In this document: in pieces, positions 1 to 8,045 of the stretch
Position numbering within the stretch: the first letter of the stretch is position 1
Layout: every line of letters starts with the position of its first letter
Assembly (NCBI GenBank): GCA_017933995.1
Contig: JAGBKI010000061.1
Coordinates: 1-64,000, forward strand
Reading direction: 5' to 3'
Length of the DNA stretch: 64,000 bases
From: Bacteroidaceae bacterium
Lineage (GTDB): Bacteria > Bacteroidota > Bacteroidia > Bacteroidales > Bacteroidaceae
The notes under the pieces: generated by a model
Told to the model about the DNA's origin: nothing
The model's input: only the letters and a program-made list of their open reading frames with translations
The model's database searches: none
Program-made: the position numbers and the translations under genes

Positions 1-155
1 CGCGCACCGCAGTAGCGGGCGAACTCCTCCTCGAAGCGCGCCACGCGCTCGCCGCGCAGGTAGCGCCCGGAGCGCACCGCGTCGGCCACGGCCTGGCTCA
101 ACTGCGGCTCAAACGCCGCATTAATGCGGTCGAGGGGGAGGTAGGGGATTTGCAT
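1..155 (-). CDS. DegT/DnrJ/EryC1-family sugar aminotransferase (N-terminal fragment)
   Basis: Only the first 51 codons lie in the window; the gene runs off the left edge. The protein begins MQIPYLPLDRINAAFEPQL and continues with an SGRYLRGERVARFEEEFARYCGA stretch broken here by the edge, which is the usual N-terminus of PLP-dependent aminotransferases that act on nucleotide-linked keto-sugars. The PLP lysine would lie outside the window. It follows an FdtA-like isomerase and an acyltransferase on the same strand, so a role as FdtB-like enzyme making a 3-amino-3,6-dideoxyhexose is the natural inference. Substrate cannot be read from the fragment. Confidence 0.8.
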   Translation of the reverse strand, partial: MQIPYLPLDRINAAFEPQLSQAVADAVRSGRYLRGERVARFEEEFARYCGA

Positions 156-398
156 AATGTTGTTTATATATTTATGACCCATTCGTGGTCATTCGCGGCC
201 ATTCGTGTTTATAAATAACTCTGAAGCGGATTTAGTATGATGGTATTGGATTTGAATAATTTTGAATAAAATTTTGCCAGATTTCTCGCCGTAGGCGACA
301 ACCTCTTATGTGCTTCGCACAGAAATTGTTCAAAATTTTATCAAAATTAAGCAAGGTTCAACAGGAACATCTTTAACATATATTGCCAGCGAATTGCC

Positions 399-1340
399 TC
401 AATTCAAATCCACTTCGTATGTGTCGTACACCACGGTGCGGGCGCCGAAACCCTCTTTCTGCCGCAGCAGACCAGGGTTGAGCGAGGCGCCGCTGTGGTC
501 GGTGCTGATGCCGAAGTCGAACCAGCGGAAACCCTCCGCGCGGTAGTCGTCCAAGAGACGGGCGAAGAGCAGGTCGAGCGCGCCGCAGGTACGTCCGTCG
601 TCGCCGGAGGCGATGTACTGCGCGTGGGCCACGCCACGGTCGGCGTATACCACCGCTCCGGCCAGCAGTTTGCCCATTCCCACCGCCGTATGCAGGCGTA
701 TCCGCCCGTGAAAGCGGTCGGCCAGCAGGCGTATCTCGTCCAAAGTGTGCACGGGGCGCACGCCATGGCGTTGGCGTAACACTTCAACAAGCACGTTCCA
801 ATAGCCCACATAATCAGCACTTTGCGAAACTAAAACGCCAGCGCGCCGCGCTTTGGCCACGCCGCGCCGACGGAGCAGGGAAAGGGGTAGGGGGGCTTGC
901 AAATTCACCGCCGACGACAGCGCGCGCGCCGAAATTCGAGCCCCATTGCGGTGCAGCCAGTAGAGGTCGGTCTCTGAACCGCACTCCTTATATATATAAG
1001 GAACGGCTTTGTAAATCAACCGCTTGCAGCCTTTCGTTTGATAAAAAGCACAAACGTCGTCGAGCATCGCAAGTACGTCGGCAGCGTGGGCGCGCGGGTC
1101 GTGGAGCAAACCGCCGAAGGTCAGTCCGGCGTGCGAAACCACCGCCCGCTCGTCGGCATAGACCGCCGGGAACGCGGCCACGGCCTTGCCGCGCGCGTCG
1201 CGAACCAGCAGCGAGGCGTCGCGGAAACGCGCGCGGTGGTAGTCCATATAGCGGCTCTCGAACTGGAACACGCCGCCGTCGGCACGCCGCACCGCGTCGT
1301 CCCATTCCTGCGCCATACTATATATATACGGAGTGACCAT
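399..1340 (-). CDS. FemAB/GNAT-like acyltransferase
   Basis: A protein of 313 residues with the two-half layout of FemAB-related N-acyltransferases. The second half contains the acyl-CoA-type fold signature ending in RWFDFGIS near residue 272, then LRQKEGFGAR, which is typical of this group in Bacteroidales polysaccharide loci. The start at 1340 is chosen because its ATG overlaps the stop of the upstream FdtA-like gene as TAATG, implying translational coupling; an in-frame ATG 24 bases later (1316) is the alternative. The open frame extends further upstream but only through the neighbour gene. Between an isomerase and an aminotransferase it probably acylates the amino sugar made by them. A 243-base gap with short CATTCG direct repeats (about 179-208) separates it from the aminotransferase. 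Confidence 0.75.
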   Translation of the reverse strand: MVTPYIYSMAQEWDDAVRRADGGVFQFESRYMDYHRARFRDASLLVRDARGKAVAAFPAVYADERAVVSHAGLTFGGLLHDPRAHAADVLAMLDDVCAFYQTKGCKRLIYKAVPYIYKECGSETDLYWLHRNGARISARALSSAVNLQAPLPLSLLRRRGVAKARRAGVLVSQSADYVGYWNVLVEVLRQRHGVRPVHTLDEIRLLADRFHGRIRLHTAVGMGKLLAGAVVYADRGVAHAQYIASGDDGRTCGALDLLFARLLDDYRAEGFRWFDFGISTDHSGASLNPGLLRQKEGFGARTVVYDTYEVDLN

Positions 1341-1807
1341 TAGGGTGTCGGAGTTTGCGCCTCGCGCATAAATTGCTGAAAATCGTGGATATAGCCCTCG
1401 GGTTTGTAGGTTTCGGAGGCCAGGCACACCAGTGCGCAGACGTCGGAAAAGCCATGGATGTCGCACCACACCATCGGCGGGATGTGCAACGCCTGGTGGG
1501 GTGCGTCGAGCGTGAAGGTGCGCTCGTCCGTCGGCGTCCGCAGCGTCACCTGGCAGCGTCCGGCGATGCACGCCAACAGTTCATGGCACGAGCGGTGCGC
1601 GTGGCCGCCGCGACGGGTTCGGCCCGGCACGTCCGTAATCCAGAACACGCGCTGCGGCGTGAACGGCAGCGACGGCTCGGCCACGGCATCGGCCACACAG
1701 AGCGCGCCGCGCGCGTCGGTGAACGTCGGGAGCGTCAGTTGTAAGTCGGAAATAAGCAAATTGACAGACGGATTGATGTGAGTTTTGCAACGAATTGGTG
1801 TGAACAT
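1340..1807 (-). CDS. FdtA/WxcM-like dTDP-4-keto-6-deoxyglucose 3,4-ketoisomerase
   Basis: A 155-residue single-domain cupin. FTDARGAL near residue 29 and the RRGGHAHRSCHELL block (His69 and His71, the expected catalytic pair) are characteristic of sugar 3,4-ketoisomerases; the C-terminal ASETYKPEGYIHDFQQF also matches the family. It would convert dTDP-4-keto-6-deoxyglucose to the 3-keto form for amination by the DegT enzyme two genes downstream. The frame stays open to an ATG at 1924, but a TAnnTTTG promoter sits at 1892-1899, so that start would lie upstream of the promoter. The ATG at 1807 is therefore preferred; a later non-ATG start is possible because the family core begins about 20 residues in. 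Confidence 0.85.
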   Translation of the reverse strand: MFTPIRCKTHINPSVNLLISDLQLTLPTFTDARGALCVADAVAEPSLPFTPQRVFWITDVPGRTRRGGHAHRSCHELLACIAGRCQVTLRTPTDERTFTLDAPHQALHIPPMVWCDIHGFSDVCALVCLASETYKPEGYIHDFQQFMREAQTPTP

Positions 1808-1891
1808 TGCAAGTTCGCTGCAATTCGCGAAAGCAATGACAGCGCAACCGTTGCACACGGTGTGCGAACTTGTAAAGCCAGTTCGTTTCGA

Positions 1892-1899
1892 CAAAAGTA
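1892..1899 (-). promoter_or_regulatory. Bacteroidetes-type promoter for the sugar operon
   Basis: The minus strand reads TACTTTTG, matching the TAnnTTTG -7 box, with a TTG 22 bases further upstream. It is 85 bases ahead of the FdtA-like start. Confidence 0.6.
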
Positions 1900-2157
1900 C
1901 AAAACGCTTTGGTCTTTTACGCAATTTTGCGAACGTTTTGTCGCCGAAAAACTTTTTTGCAGCTGTTTTCGCGCATTATCGTCCCCAGATCCCTTCAGTT
2001 TGCGCCCTATAACGCTTTATCTGTGCCGTGCCGCAGATGCCGCAAATCCACATTCGGGATTTACTGACACGATTTTTGGAGAATATGTATTATGTTTAAT
2101 CTAAATTTTTGGCTTTTGGGGCGGGGCTGTTGCGCTGCCCTATCGTCGCGTTTGCGG

Positions 2158-2480
2158 AGGAAAAAAGTTACTCCCTGCCTTCGTGGGAGACGCATTCAGC
2201 GTCCGTCATTCGCCCAGCCCACATCGCAGGTTCGTGCAGTGGAACGGAGCGAACCTGCGATTACAGACAGGGAGAGGCTTCCAGCGTCTTTCGCTGTTAT
2301 GGTCGCAACTTAATAAGAACGCAACAGTATCGCGGCGCACAATGACGCTGTAATCGCGAAGTGCTTGCCACCGCAAGAAAGCGTCGCCCCCTCTGTAACC
2401 ACAGGTACGCGACGTGTAACGGCGCGCACCTGCGGCAGACGGCACGACAGCGAACGCACGCTGAAAGCGTGCCCCAGAAG
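2158..2480. repeat. Modular dispersed hairpin repeat, copy 1
   Basis: Two related modules in inverted order. One (about 2160-2290) carries GACGCATTCAGCGTC-like and GCAGGTTCG...CGAACCTGC stems; the other (about 2380-2475) carries CTGTAACCACAGGT, GCGCACCTGCGGCAG and ACGCTGAAAGCGT. The same modules recur in the opposite order at 19281-19530. No gene is credible here: frames on both strands are short or simply translate the repeats. Confidence 0.7.
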
Positions 2481-2490
2481 CGTTCATTTG

Positions 2491-2825
2491 TGCAACCCCG
2501 CCGGGGTTGGTTTTGATGGCCGCCATTTCCGGGGCGTTGCCCCGGCCTATCATCTGCAACCCCTGTGGGGTTGAAAAAAAGCAAGTGTGGGTATTGTGCA
2601 ACCCCGCTGGGGATGGTTTTGATGGCCGCCATTTCCGGGGCGTTGCCCCGGCCTATCATCTGCAACCCCTGTGGGGTTGAAAAAAAGCAAGTGTGGGTAT
2701 TGTGCAACCCCGCCGGGGGGGGGTGATGGCCGCCATTTCCGGGGCGTTGCCCCGGCTTATCATCTGCAACCCCTGTGGGGTTGAAAAAAAGCAAGTGTGG
2801 GTATTGTGCAACCCCGCCGGGGATG
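2491..2825. repeat. Tandem 106-bp repeat, three copies plus a partial fourth
   Basis: Units begin TGCAACCCCG at 2491, 2597, 2703 and 2807, giving periods of 106, 106 and 104 bases. Each unit contains three palindromes: CAACCCCGCCGGGGTTG, CCGGGGCGTTGCCCCGG and CAACCCCTGTGGGGTTG, followed by an A-rich run and GCAAGTGTGGG. Copy 3 has a changed stretch (GGGGGGGG) in its first loop. The array ends about 160 bases before lpd. Confidence 0.95.
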
Positions 2826-2985
2826 AAATTCCACTCACGCCTTGCCAGCAAACGGCAGAAAGGTTGAAAATGATACTTTTTCGGGATGCAAATTTGTTGC
2901 AATCCCAATTATTTTCTACTTTAGCGGCGCAGTAAGGGAACGTTTCACGAAAACAATTAAAAACCAAGCAAATACAGACTTCTTT

Positions 2986-4347
2986 ATGACCGACCTTATC
3001 ATTATCGGCGCAGGTCCCGGCGGTTACGAGACCGCTGTGCGCGCCGCCCGTCAGGGCCTGAACGTGACTATCGTGGAAGCCGCCACGCCTGGTGGCACTT
3101 GCCTCAACGAGGGATGCATTCCCACCAAATGTCTTTGCCGCAGCGCAGAGGTGCTCAGCGAAGCCAACGAGGCCGCTGTGTTTGGCGTGCTGACGGGTTC
3201 CGCCACCTTCGGTTTCGACCTCGCCACGGCCATAGCCCGCAAGGACACCGTGGTGGCCCAGCTGGTGCAGGGCGTGCGCGGATTGCTCGCCACGCCGGGC
3301 ATCACGCTCATTGAGGGACGCGCCGCGCTCACCGCCGACAGAAAAGTGCGTGTGGAGCAGTCTGACGGCACGGTGGAGACGTTGGAGGCCAAGCATATCA
3401 TTTTGGCCACGGGCAGCGAGACGAAATTCCTGCCCATTCCCGGTGCGCACGGGCGCGACGTCGTGACCAGCACCGAGCTGTTGCAGCACACTGCAATGCC
3501 GCGCCGTCTCTGCGTCATTGGCGGCGGTGTCATCGGTATGGAGTTCGCCAGCATTTTCAACGCCTTCGGGGCGGAGGTCACCGTGGTGGAATATTGCAAG
3601 GAAATCCTTCCCGCCATTGACAAGGACATTGCCAAACGATTGCGCACGTCGATGAAGAAGCGCGGTGTGGACTTCCACGTGGGCGCCGCCGTCACCGCCG
3701 TGGAGGAACTGGCCGAGGGCAGCTGCGTGGTGTTTACCGAAAAAGGTAAAGAGCAGCGCGTCGAGGCCGACGTGGTGTTGATGGCCGTTGGCCGCGCGCC
3801 GCGCACGGCTGGATTGGGGCTTGAGGAGGCTGGTGTGGACTTCACGCCGCGCGGCATCACGGTGGATGCCGACATGCGCACCACCGCCGAGGGCATCTAC
3901 GCCATCGGCGACGTGAACGGCCTCTGCCCGCTGGCCCACGCCGCCACGTTCCAGGGCTACCGCGCCCTGCGCGCCATCGCTGGTGGCACGGAGCGTACCG
4001 CCGACCTGTCGCTGGTGCCCGCCGCCGTCTTTACCGTGCCGGAAGTAGCCACCGTCGGCAAGAGCGAGGACGAACTGAAAACCGCTGGCACGCCCTGCCA
4101 CGTGGGCAAGGCCTTCTATCGCGCCAACGGCAAGTCGCTCGCCATGGGCAGCGACGAGGGGCTGGTGAAACTCGTCAGCGCGGAGGACGGCACCATACTG
4201 GGTGCACAGGTGCTGGGCGCGCACGCCGCCGACCTCATTCACGAAGTGGCCGTGCTGATGTCCGTAGGCGGCACCGTAGAGCAACTCCGCACTGCCATCC
4301 ACGCCCACCCCACCCTCTCCGAACTTATACTCGCGGCGGCGGAGTGA
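2986..4347 (+). CDS. lpd: Dihydrolipoyl dehydrogenase
   Basis: Flavoprotein disulfide reductase of 453 residues that reoxidises dihydrolipoyl groups of 2-oxoacid dehydrogenase or glycine-cleavage complexes using NAD. The FAD-binding GAGPGG is at residues 8-13, the redox pair is GTCLNEGC (Cys39 and Cys44), a second Rossmann motif GGGVIGMEFAS binds NAD, and the C-terminal HAHPTLSE holds the His-Glu pair that acts across the dimer interface. Length fits the family. The ATG at 2986 starts exactly at MTDLIIIGAGPGG; the frame is open 48 codons upstream but that part is AT-rich intergenic sequence. No lipoyl-complex partner genes are adjacent. A MarR-type regulator follows after a hairpin. Confidence 0.95.
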   Translation: MTDLIIIGAGPGGYETAVRAARQGLNVTIVEAATPGGTCLNEGCIPTKCLCRSAEVLSEANEAAVFGVLTGSATFGFDLATAIARKDTVVAQLVQGVRGLLATPGITLIEGRAALTADRKVRVEQSDGTVETLEAKHIILATGSETKFLPIPGAHGRDVVTSTELLQHTAMPRRLCVIGGGVIGMEFASIFNAFGAEVTVVEYCKEILPAIDKDIAKRLRTSMKKRGVDFHVGAAVTAVEELAEGSCVVFTEKGKEQRVEADVVLMAVGRAPRTAGLGLEEAGVDFTPRGITVDADMRTTAEGIYAIGDVNGLCPLAHAATFQGYRALRAIAGGTERTADLSLVPAAVFTVPEVATVGKSEDELKTAGTPCHVGKAFYRANGKSLAMGSDEGLVKLVSAEDGTILGAQVLGAHAADLIHEVAVLMSVGGTVEQLRTAIHAHPTLSELILAAAE

Positions 4348-4358
4348 CAAGGTCAAAA

Positions 4359-4486
4359 AGGTTTAAGAGGTTTAATGAGGTTTAAGAAGTTTAATCCTTC
4401 CGGCCTCATACGGTCTCCTACGCCCCCGACCGCGCATCGTGCCGGACGGATTAAACCTCTTAAGCCTCATTAAACTTCTTAAACTT
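4359..4486. repeat. Word-built hairpin between lpd and marR
   Basis: The left arm is GGTTTAAGA / GGTTTAATGA / GGTTTAAGA / AGTTTAATCC followed by TTCCGGC; the right arm is GCCGGACGGATTAAACC followed by CTCTTAAGCC, TCATTAAAC and TTCTTAAAC. Both arms are runs of 9-10 bp near-copies, and together they form a long stem. It probably ends lpd transcription and lies just 10 bases before the next start codon. Confidence 0.8.
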
Positions 4487-4495
4487 CACAAAGTC

Positions 4496-4936
4496 ATGGA
4501 CTTCGACGTTAGTCTGATATTCGCCATTCTGAACGGCAAGGTTTTCACAGCCATCAACCGCAAGCTCCAGCGCAACTTCACCCGCAGCGGACTGGGCATC
4601 ACACCCGAACAGTGGACCGTGTTGTTCTATCTGTCGCAACAGGATATGATGACGCAACGGCAGTTGTGCGACAAGGTCTACAAAGACAAGCCGTCAATGA
4701 CGCGCATCATCGATGCAATGGAACGCAACCGCCTCGTGGAACGCCACGACAACCCTGCCGACCGGCGCAGCAACCTTATACACCTCACGCCCCACGGACG
4801 CGCCGTGAAGGATCGCGCTGAGAAAATTGCGCTCATCACGCAGCGCGAGTCCCTGCGCGGCCTCAGTCTTGCCGACATCAACATTGCGCAAGACGTGCTC
4901 AACCGCATTTTCGACAACACCGCAGGCACGCACTGA
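4496..4936 (+). CDS. MarR-family transcriptional regulator
   Basis: A 146-residue winged-helix protein. ITPEQWTVLFYLSQQD, then TQRQLCDKVYKDKPSMTRIIDAMERNRLVER (recognition helix) and the wing NPADRRSNLIHLTPHGR are the standard MarR elements. MarR proteins bind palindromes as dimers and often respond to small aromatic ligands; the target here is unknown. The frame is open from 4439, but that extra stretch translates the preceding repeat hairpin, so ATG 4496 (MDFDVSLIF) is chosen. No neighbouring efflux gene points to a specific target. Confidence 0.9.
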   Translation: MDFDVSLIFAILNGKVFTAINRKLQRNFTRSGLGITPEQWTVLFYLSQQDMMTQRQLCDKVYKDKPSMTRIIDAMERNRLVERHDNPADRRSNLIHLTPHGRAVKDRAEKIALITQRESLRGLSLADINIAQDVLNRIFDNTAGTH

Positions 4937-4998
4937 CGCCAAGCCCACTGAGAAGGCCCACTCCCCTACCCTGCCCCTCTCCCTGGCCTGAATATCCG

Positions 4999-5047
4999 CC
5001 CGCAGCCCCCGTGATCGTCCGTCACACCAGGGCTGCGGGCACTTTTT
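4999..5047 (+). terminator. Rho-independent terminator after the MarR gene
   Basis: CCCGCAGCCC pairs with GGGCTGCGGG across a 21-base loop, followed by CACTTTTT. Confidence 0.8.
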
Positions 5048-5082
5048 ATAGCCTTCCGTCCCGCCTCGCGCGTCCCCCGGAT

Positions 5083-5226
5083 TTCCCCAAAACGTCCAGA
5101 TATTCCCAAAAACGCCCAAATATTCCCCAAAAACGCCCAGTTTTTCCCCAAAAACGCCCGTCACTTTCCCTGGAAAGCCCATTACTTTCCCCGGAACGTT
5201 CATCACTTTCCCTGGAAAGCCGCAAA
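5083..5226. repeat. Tandem array of about seven 21-bp units
   Basis: Successive units follow the pattern TTCCCCAAAAACGCCCA plus 3-5 variable bases in the first half and TTTCCCTGGAAAGCCCATTA in the second half. Period is 20-22 bases. It lies between two convergent genes and directly precedes the first 96-bp palindromic element. Confidence 0.85.
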
Positions 5227-5288
5227 GTTTTGATTTTCTATGGGAAAAATCGCACGGCGCATGGGCAAAAAGTTTCCAAAAGCGGCCT

Positions 5289-5384
5289 AAATCTGCAAAT
5301 TAAGCCTAAGTTTTTACAAACTAAGCCTTGATTTGTACAAACTAAGCCTAAGTTTCTACAATTTAAGGCTTAATTTGCAGATTT
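5289..5384. repeat. 96-bp palindromic element, copy A
   Basis: Outer arms AAATCTGCAAATTAAGCCT and AGGCTTAATTTGCAGATTT are perfect reverse complements (19 bp). Inside are two more AAGCCT-centred units, each starting TACAAACTAAGCC. Other copies lie at 19663-19758, 42088-42183 and 60713-60808. Confidence 0.95.
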
Positions 5385-5483
5385 ACTGGGCTGTGCGCAA
5401 AAAACAGACTGGGACGCGACGCGATTTTCTTGGGCTTGCGCAAGGATTTTTCCCCTCCCGCCAACCTCTAAAGGCACGGCAAC

Positions 5484-5518
5484 AAAAAAAGGCTGTGACG
5501 CACGAGCGCCACAGCCTT
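5484..5518 (-). terminator. Terminator of the porin gene
   Basis: On the minus strand AGGCTGTG and CACAGCCT form a stem that is followed by seven T residues, 23 bases after the porin stop codon. Confidence 0.9.
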
Positions 5519-5540
5519 GTGGAACGAACGACTGCTGCCG

Positions 5541-6728
5541 TCAGAAGCGGCAGTAGACCTGTACGCCGAGGGTGTTGTAGTTGCGGTGGGAGGCGAGGGT
5601 CTTGTCGTGTGTGAAGTCGTACTCGGCCTGGATGAAGAGGTTCTTGTTGAAGTAGTAGGTCAGGGCGAGTTCGTAGATCTGCTTCAGCGAGTTCCACGAC
5701 TGCGTGTCGCGGTAGCAGTCCCAGCGTGCGCCGAGTTGGAAGCCATGGCACTTGGGCAGCGCGCCTTGTATGTACCAGGCGTCGGCGTACTTGGAGAGAC
5801 TGGCGTTCTTGACGCTGCGTCCCTTGCTCCACACGTATTCGCCGCGTGCCTGCCAGTCGCCCATATACTCGGCGCTGAGGCCCCAGCGGACGCGGTCGGT
5901 GCTGGCCAGGGTGCCGGGCGCGCCGGTGTAGTTCTCGTTGGTGTACTTGCCGTTCCAGCCGAAGCCGCCGACGCGCATACCCTTGACAGGCGAAATCCAC
6001 AGGCCGCCGATGAGGTCCTTGAAGTTGTCCTTGTCGGTGTGGTTCACGCCCTGGCCGTTGAAGACGCCCACCTGGTAGTGCAGGAAGCGGTGGCCGTCGG
6101 CCATGGGGAAGAAGTCGCCCTGGAACTGTAGGCCGACGTCGCGCCCGTTGCAGGCGTGCTCGCCCACGCGGTCGTTGAAGCCGATGAGTTTGGTGCTGGC
6201 CTGCGAGTAGGCGCCGAAGCCCACGTCGAGCGGGTTCATCGGGTTCTCGTAGCCGAAGCTGCGCTTGAACTGGCCGATTTTGACGCGGAACTCCTTGAAG
6301 TGCTGCCACTCGACGAAAGCGTCGACAATGCGCGCGCCCTTGTCCTCGCCGGGCTGGCCGTTCACCTGAAGTTGCAGTTTGTAGTAGAAGTCCTTGAAGG
6401 CGTGGCCGTCGACGTAGAGGCGCACGAGGCGGAGGTCGAACGAACTGTTGGACTTCTCGCCGTGCTTGGAGGTGTAGGAGTACTTGCCGATGATGTAGCC
6501 GCCGAACTTGATGTCGCTGCCGGTGGCGGCGAGGGCGTTCTGCACGGCCTCGACGGCGGTGGCGACGGGCGACTTCTGGGCGGGCGTCTCAACGGCGGTC
6601 TCGGCGGGCGTTTCGGCCACAGCCGCGCTGTCGGGCTGCACGGGCGTCTCGGGGTCGGCGGGGGTGACTTCGGCGCGCAGGGCTGCGGCGGAGCACAGCG
6701 CGAGCGCAAGGAGGAGTGTCTTTTTCAT
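5541..6728 (-). CDS. Phosphate-selective porin O/P-like outer-membrane protein
   Basis: A 395-residue exported protein: signal peptide MKKTLLLALALCSAAALRAE, a proline/alanine/threonine-rich linker to about residue 70, then a beta-barrel beginning DIKFGGYIIGKYSY. The pattern of short amphipathic strands, the FRVKIGQFKRSFGYENPMNP motif and the C-terminal VQVYCRF (terminal Phe, as for Bam-inserted barrels) match the OprO/OprP-like family widely found in Bacteroidetes. It should form a channel in the outer membrane; phosphate specificity is only inferred from the family name. It is the last gene of a minus-strand run (ilvE, lipoprotein, trpS, porin) separated by repeat hairpins, so co-transcription is uncertain. 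Terminated by the hairpin at 5484-5518. Confidence 0.85.
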   Translation of the reverse strand: MKKTLLLALALCSAAALRAEVTPADPETPVQPDSAAVAETPAETAVETPAQKSPVATAVEAVQNALAATGSDIKFGGYIIGKYSYTSKHGEKSNSSFDLRLVRLYVDGHAFKDFYYKLQLQVNGQPGEDKGARIVDAFVEWQHFKEFRVKIGQFKRSFGYENPMNPLDVGFGAYSQASTKLIGFNDRVGEHACNGRDVGLQFQGDFFPMADGHRFLHYQVGVFNGQGVNHTDKDNFKDLIGGLWISPVKGMRVGGFGWNGKYTNENYTGAPGTLASTDRVRWGLSAEYMGDWQARGEYVWSKGRSVKNASLSKYADAWYIQGALPKCHGFQLGARWDCYRDTQSWNSLKQIYELALTYYFNKNLFIQAEYDFTHDKTLASHRNYNTLGVQVYCRF

Positions 6729-6758
6729 GGGTGGGAGGTTTTTGTGGGGGGGGAAGCT

Positions 6759-6832
6759 TTAGAGTTCTTAGAGTTTTTAGAGTTCTTAGAATTTCTATAG
6801 TCTCTAAAGTTTCTAAAATCTCTAAAACTCTA
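6759..6832. repeat. Hairpin of 9-bp words between trpS and porin
   Basis: Eight consecutive 9-bp near-copies: AGAGTTCTT, AGAGTTTTT, AGAGTTCTT, AGAATTTCT, ATAGTCTCT, AAAGTTTCT, AAAATCTCT, AAAACTCTA. The second half is the approximate complement of the first, so the array can fold on itself. Confidence 0.9.
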
Positions 6833-6837
6833 CTCCC

Positions 6838-7932
6838 CTATGCTTGTTGCTTGTATTTCTTGGCCTGGGCGTCGATGAGTTCCTGGTCGTCGAAGTAGTC
6901 GATGCGCATGGCGCGGCGCACGCGGGCGAGGGTCTCGGCGGCCTTGGCGCGCGCCTCCTCGCTGCCACGGCGCAGCATCTCGTAGACGGCGGGGATGTCT
7001 TGCTCGTACTGCTTGCGGCGCGCGCGGATGGGGGCCAGTTCGGCGTCAAGGATTTTGAGGAGGAACTTCTTCACCTTCATGTCGCCGAGGCCGCCGCGCG
7101 TGTAGTGCGCCTTGAGGGCGTCGAGGCTCTCATATTCGGGCCAGAACTCGGCGAAGTGCTCGGGGCGGCAGAAGGCGTCGAGGTAGGTGAAGACGGCGTT
7201 GCCCTCCAGGTGGCCGGGGTCTTCTACGTGGATGTGCTCGGGGTCGGTGTACATCGACATCACCTTCTTCTTGAGCGTGGCGGAGTCGTCGCTAAGGTAG
7301 ATGCAGTTGCCGAGGCTCTTGCTCATCTTGGCCTTGCCGTCAGTGCCGGGCAGGCGCATGCAGGCGGCGTTGTCGGGCAGCAGGATGGCGGGTTCGACGA
7401 GCGTCTCGCCGTAGATGTGGTTGAAGCGGCGCACAATCTCGCAGGTCTGTTCGAGCATCGGCTTCTGGTCTTCGCCCACGGGCACGGTGGTGGCGTCGAA
7501 GGCCGTGATGTCGGCGGCCTGGCTGATGGGGTAGGTGAAGAAACCCACGGGGATGCTCTCGCCGCCGAAGCCGCGCTGCTGTATCTCGGTCTTCACGGTG
7601 GGGTTGCGCTGCAGGCGCGAAACCGTGACCATGTTCATATAGTAGAACGACAGCTCGCACAGTTCGGGAATCTGCGACTGGATGAAGATGCACGTCTTGG
7701 CGGGGTCGAGGCCCACGGAGAGGTAGTCGAGGGCCACCTCGATGACGTTCTCGCGCACCTTGTCGGGGTTGTCGGCGTTGTCGGTCAGGGCCTGGGCGTC
7801 GGCGATGAAGACGAACATCTTGTCGTAGCCGCCCTCGTTCTGCAACTGCACGCGGCGGCGCAGCGAGCCGACGTAGTGGCCTATGTGCAGGCGGCCTGTG
7901 GGACGGTCGCCGGTGAGGATGATTTTGGACAT
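6838..7932 (-). CDS. trpS: Tryptophanyl-tRNA synthetase
   Basis: Class I aminoacyl-tRNA synthetase of 364 residues that charges tRNA-Trp. [13 protein letters not shown] near residues 12-24 contains the HIGH motif and AKMSKSLGN near residue 203 is the KMSKS loop. [19 protein letters not shown] is the tryptophan-pocket region typical of bacterial TrpRS. Length is within the family range (about 330-370). The start [13 protein letters not shown] is immediately upstream of the Rossmann fold. It lies downstream of a coiled-coil lipoprotein gene with a 9-bp-word hairpin in the 113-base gap; no separate TAnnTTTG box was found there. Confidence 0.96.
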   Translation of the reverse strand: MSKIILTGDRPTGRLHIGHYVGSLRRRVQLQNEGGYDKMFVFIADAQALTDNADNPDKVRENVIEVALDYLSVGLDPAKTCIFIQSQIPELCELSFYYMNMVTVSRLQRNPTVKTEIQQRGFGGESIPVGFFTYPISQAADITAFDATTVPVGEDQKPMLEQTCEIVRRFNHIYGETLVEPAILLPDNAACMRLPGTDGKAKMSKSLGNCIYLSDDSATLKKKVMSMYTDPEHIHVEDPGHLEGNAVFTYLDAFCRPEHFAEFWPEYESLDALKAHYTRGGLGDMKVKKFLLKILDAELAPIRARRKQYEQDIPAVYEMLRRGSEEARAKAAETLARVRRAMRIDYFDDQELIDAQAKKYKQQA

Positions 7933-7957
7933 TGTGGGGGAGGTTTGGGGAATGGGG

Positions 7958-8042
7958 GAGTTGTCGGAGTGTTCGGAGTACTCAGAGTATTCAGAGCACT
8001 CAGAGTATTCAGAGTACTCAGAGCACTCCGACCTCTCCGATT
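7958..8042. repeat. Hairpin of 9-bp words upstream of trpS
   Basis: Eight near-copies of a 9-mer: GGAGTGTTC, GGAGTACTC, AGAGTATTC, AGAGCACTC, AGAGTATTC, AGAGTACTC, AGAGCACTC, CGACCTCTC. The words AGAGTACTC and AGAGCACTC contain palindromes, so the block can fold in several registers. Confidence 0.9.
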
Positions 8043-8045
8043 TCG

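Noticed and set aside
1340..1924. FdtA-like protein starting at 1924
   Set aside because: The promoter box at 1892-1899 lies inside that extension and the added residues match no family member.
2104..2908. Several 70-200 codon frames in the 2.1-2.9 kb repeats
   Set aside because: They translate palindromic repeats, appear on both strands and show repeated peptide blocks only because the DNA is repeated.
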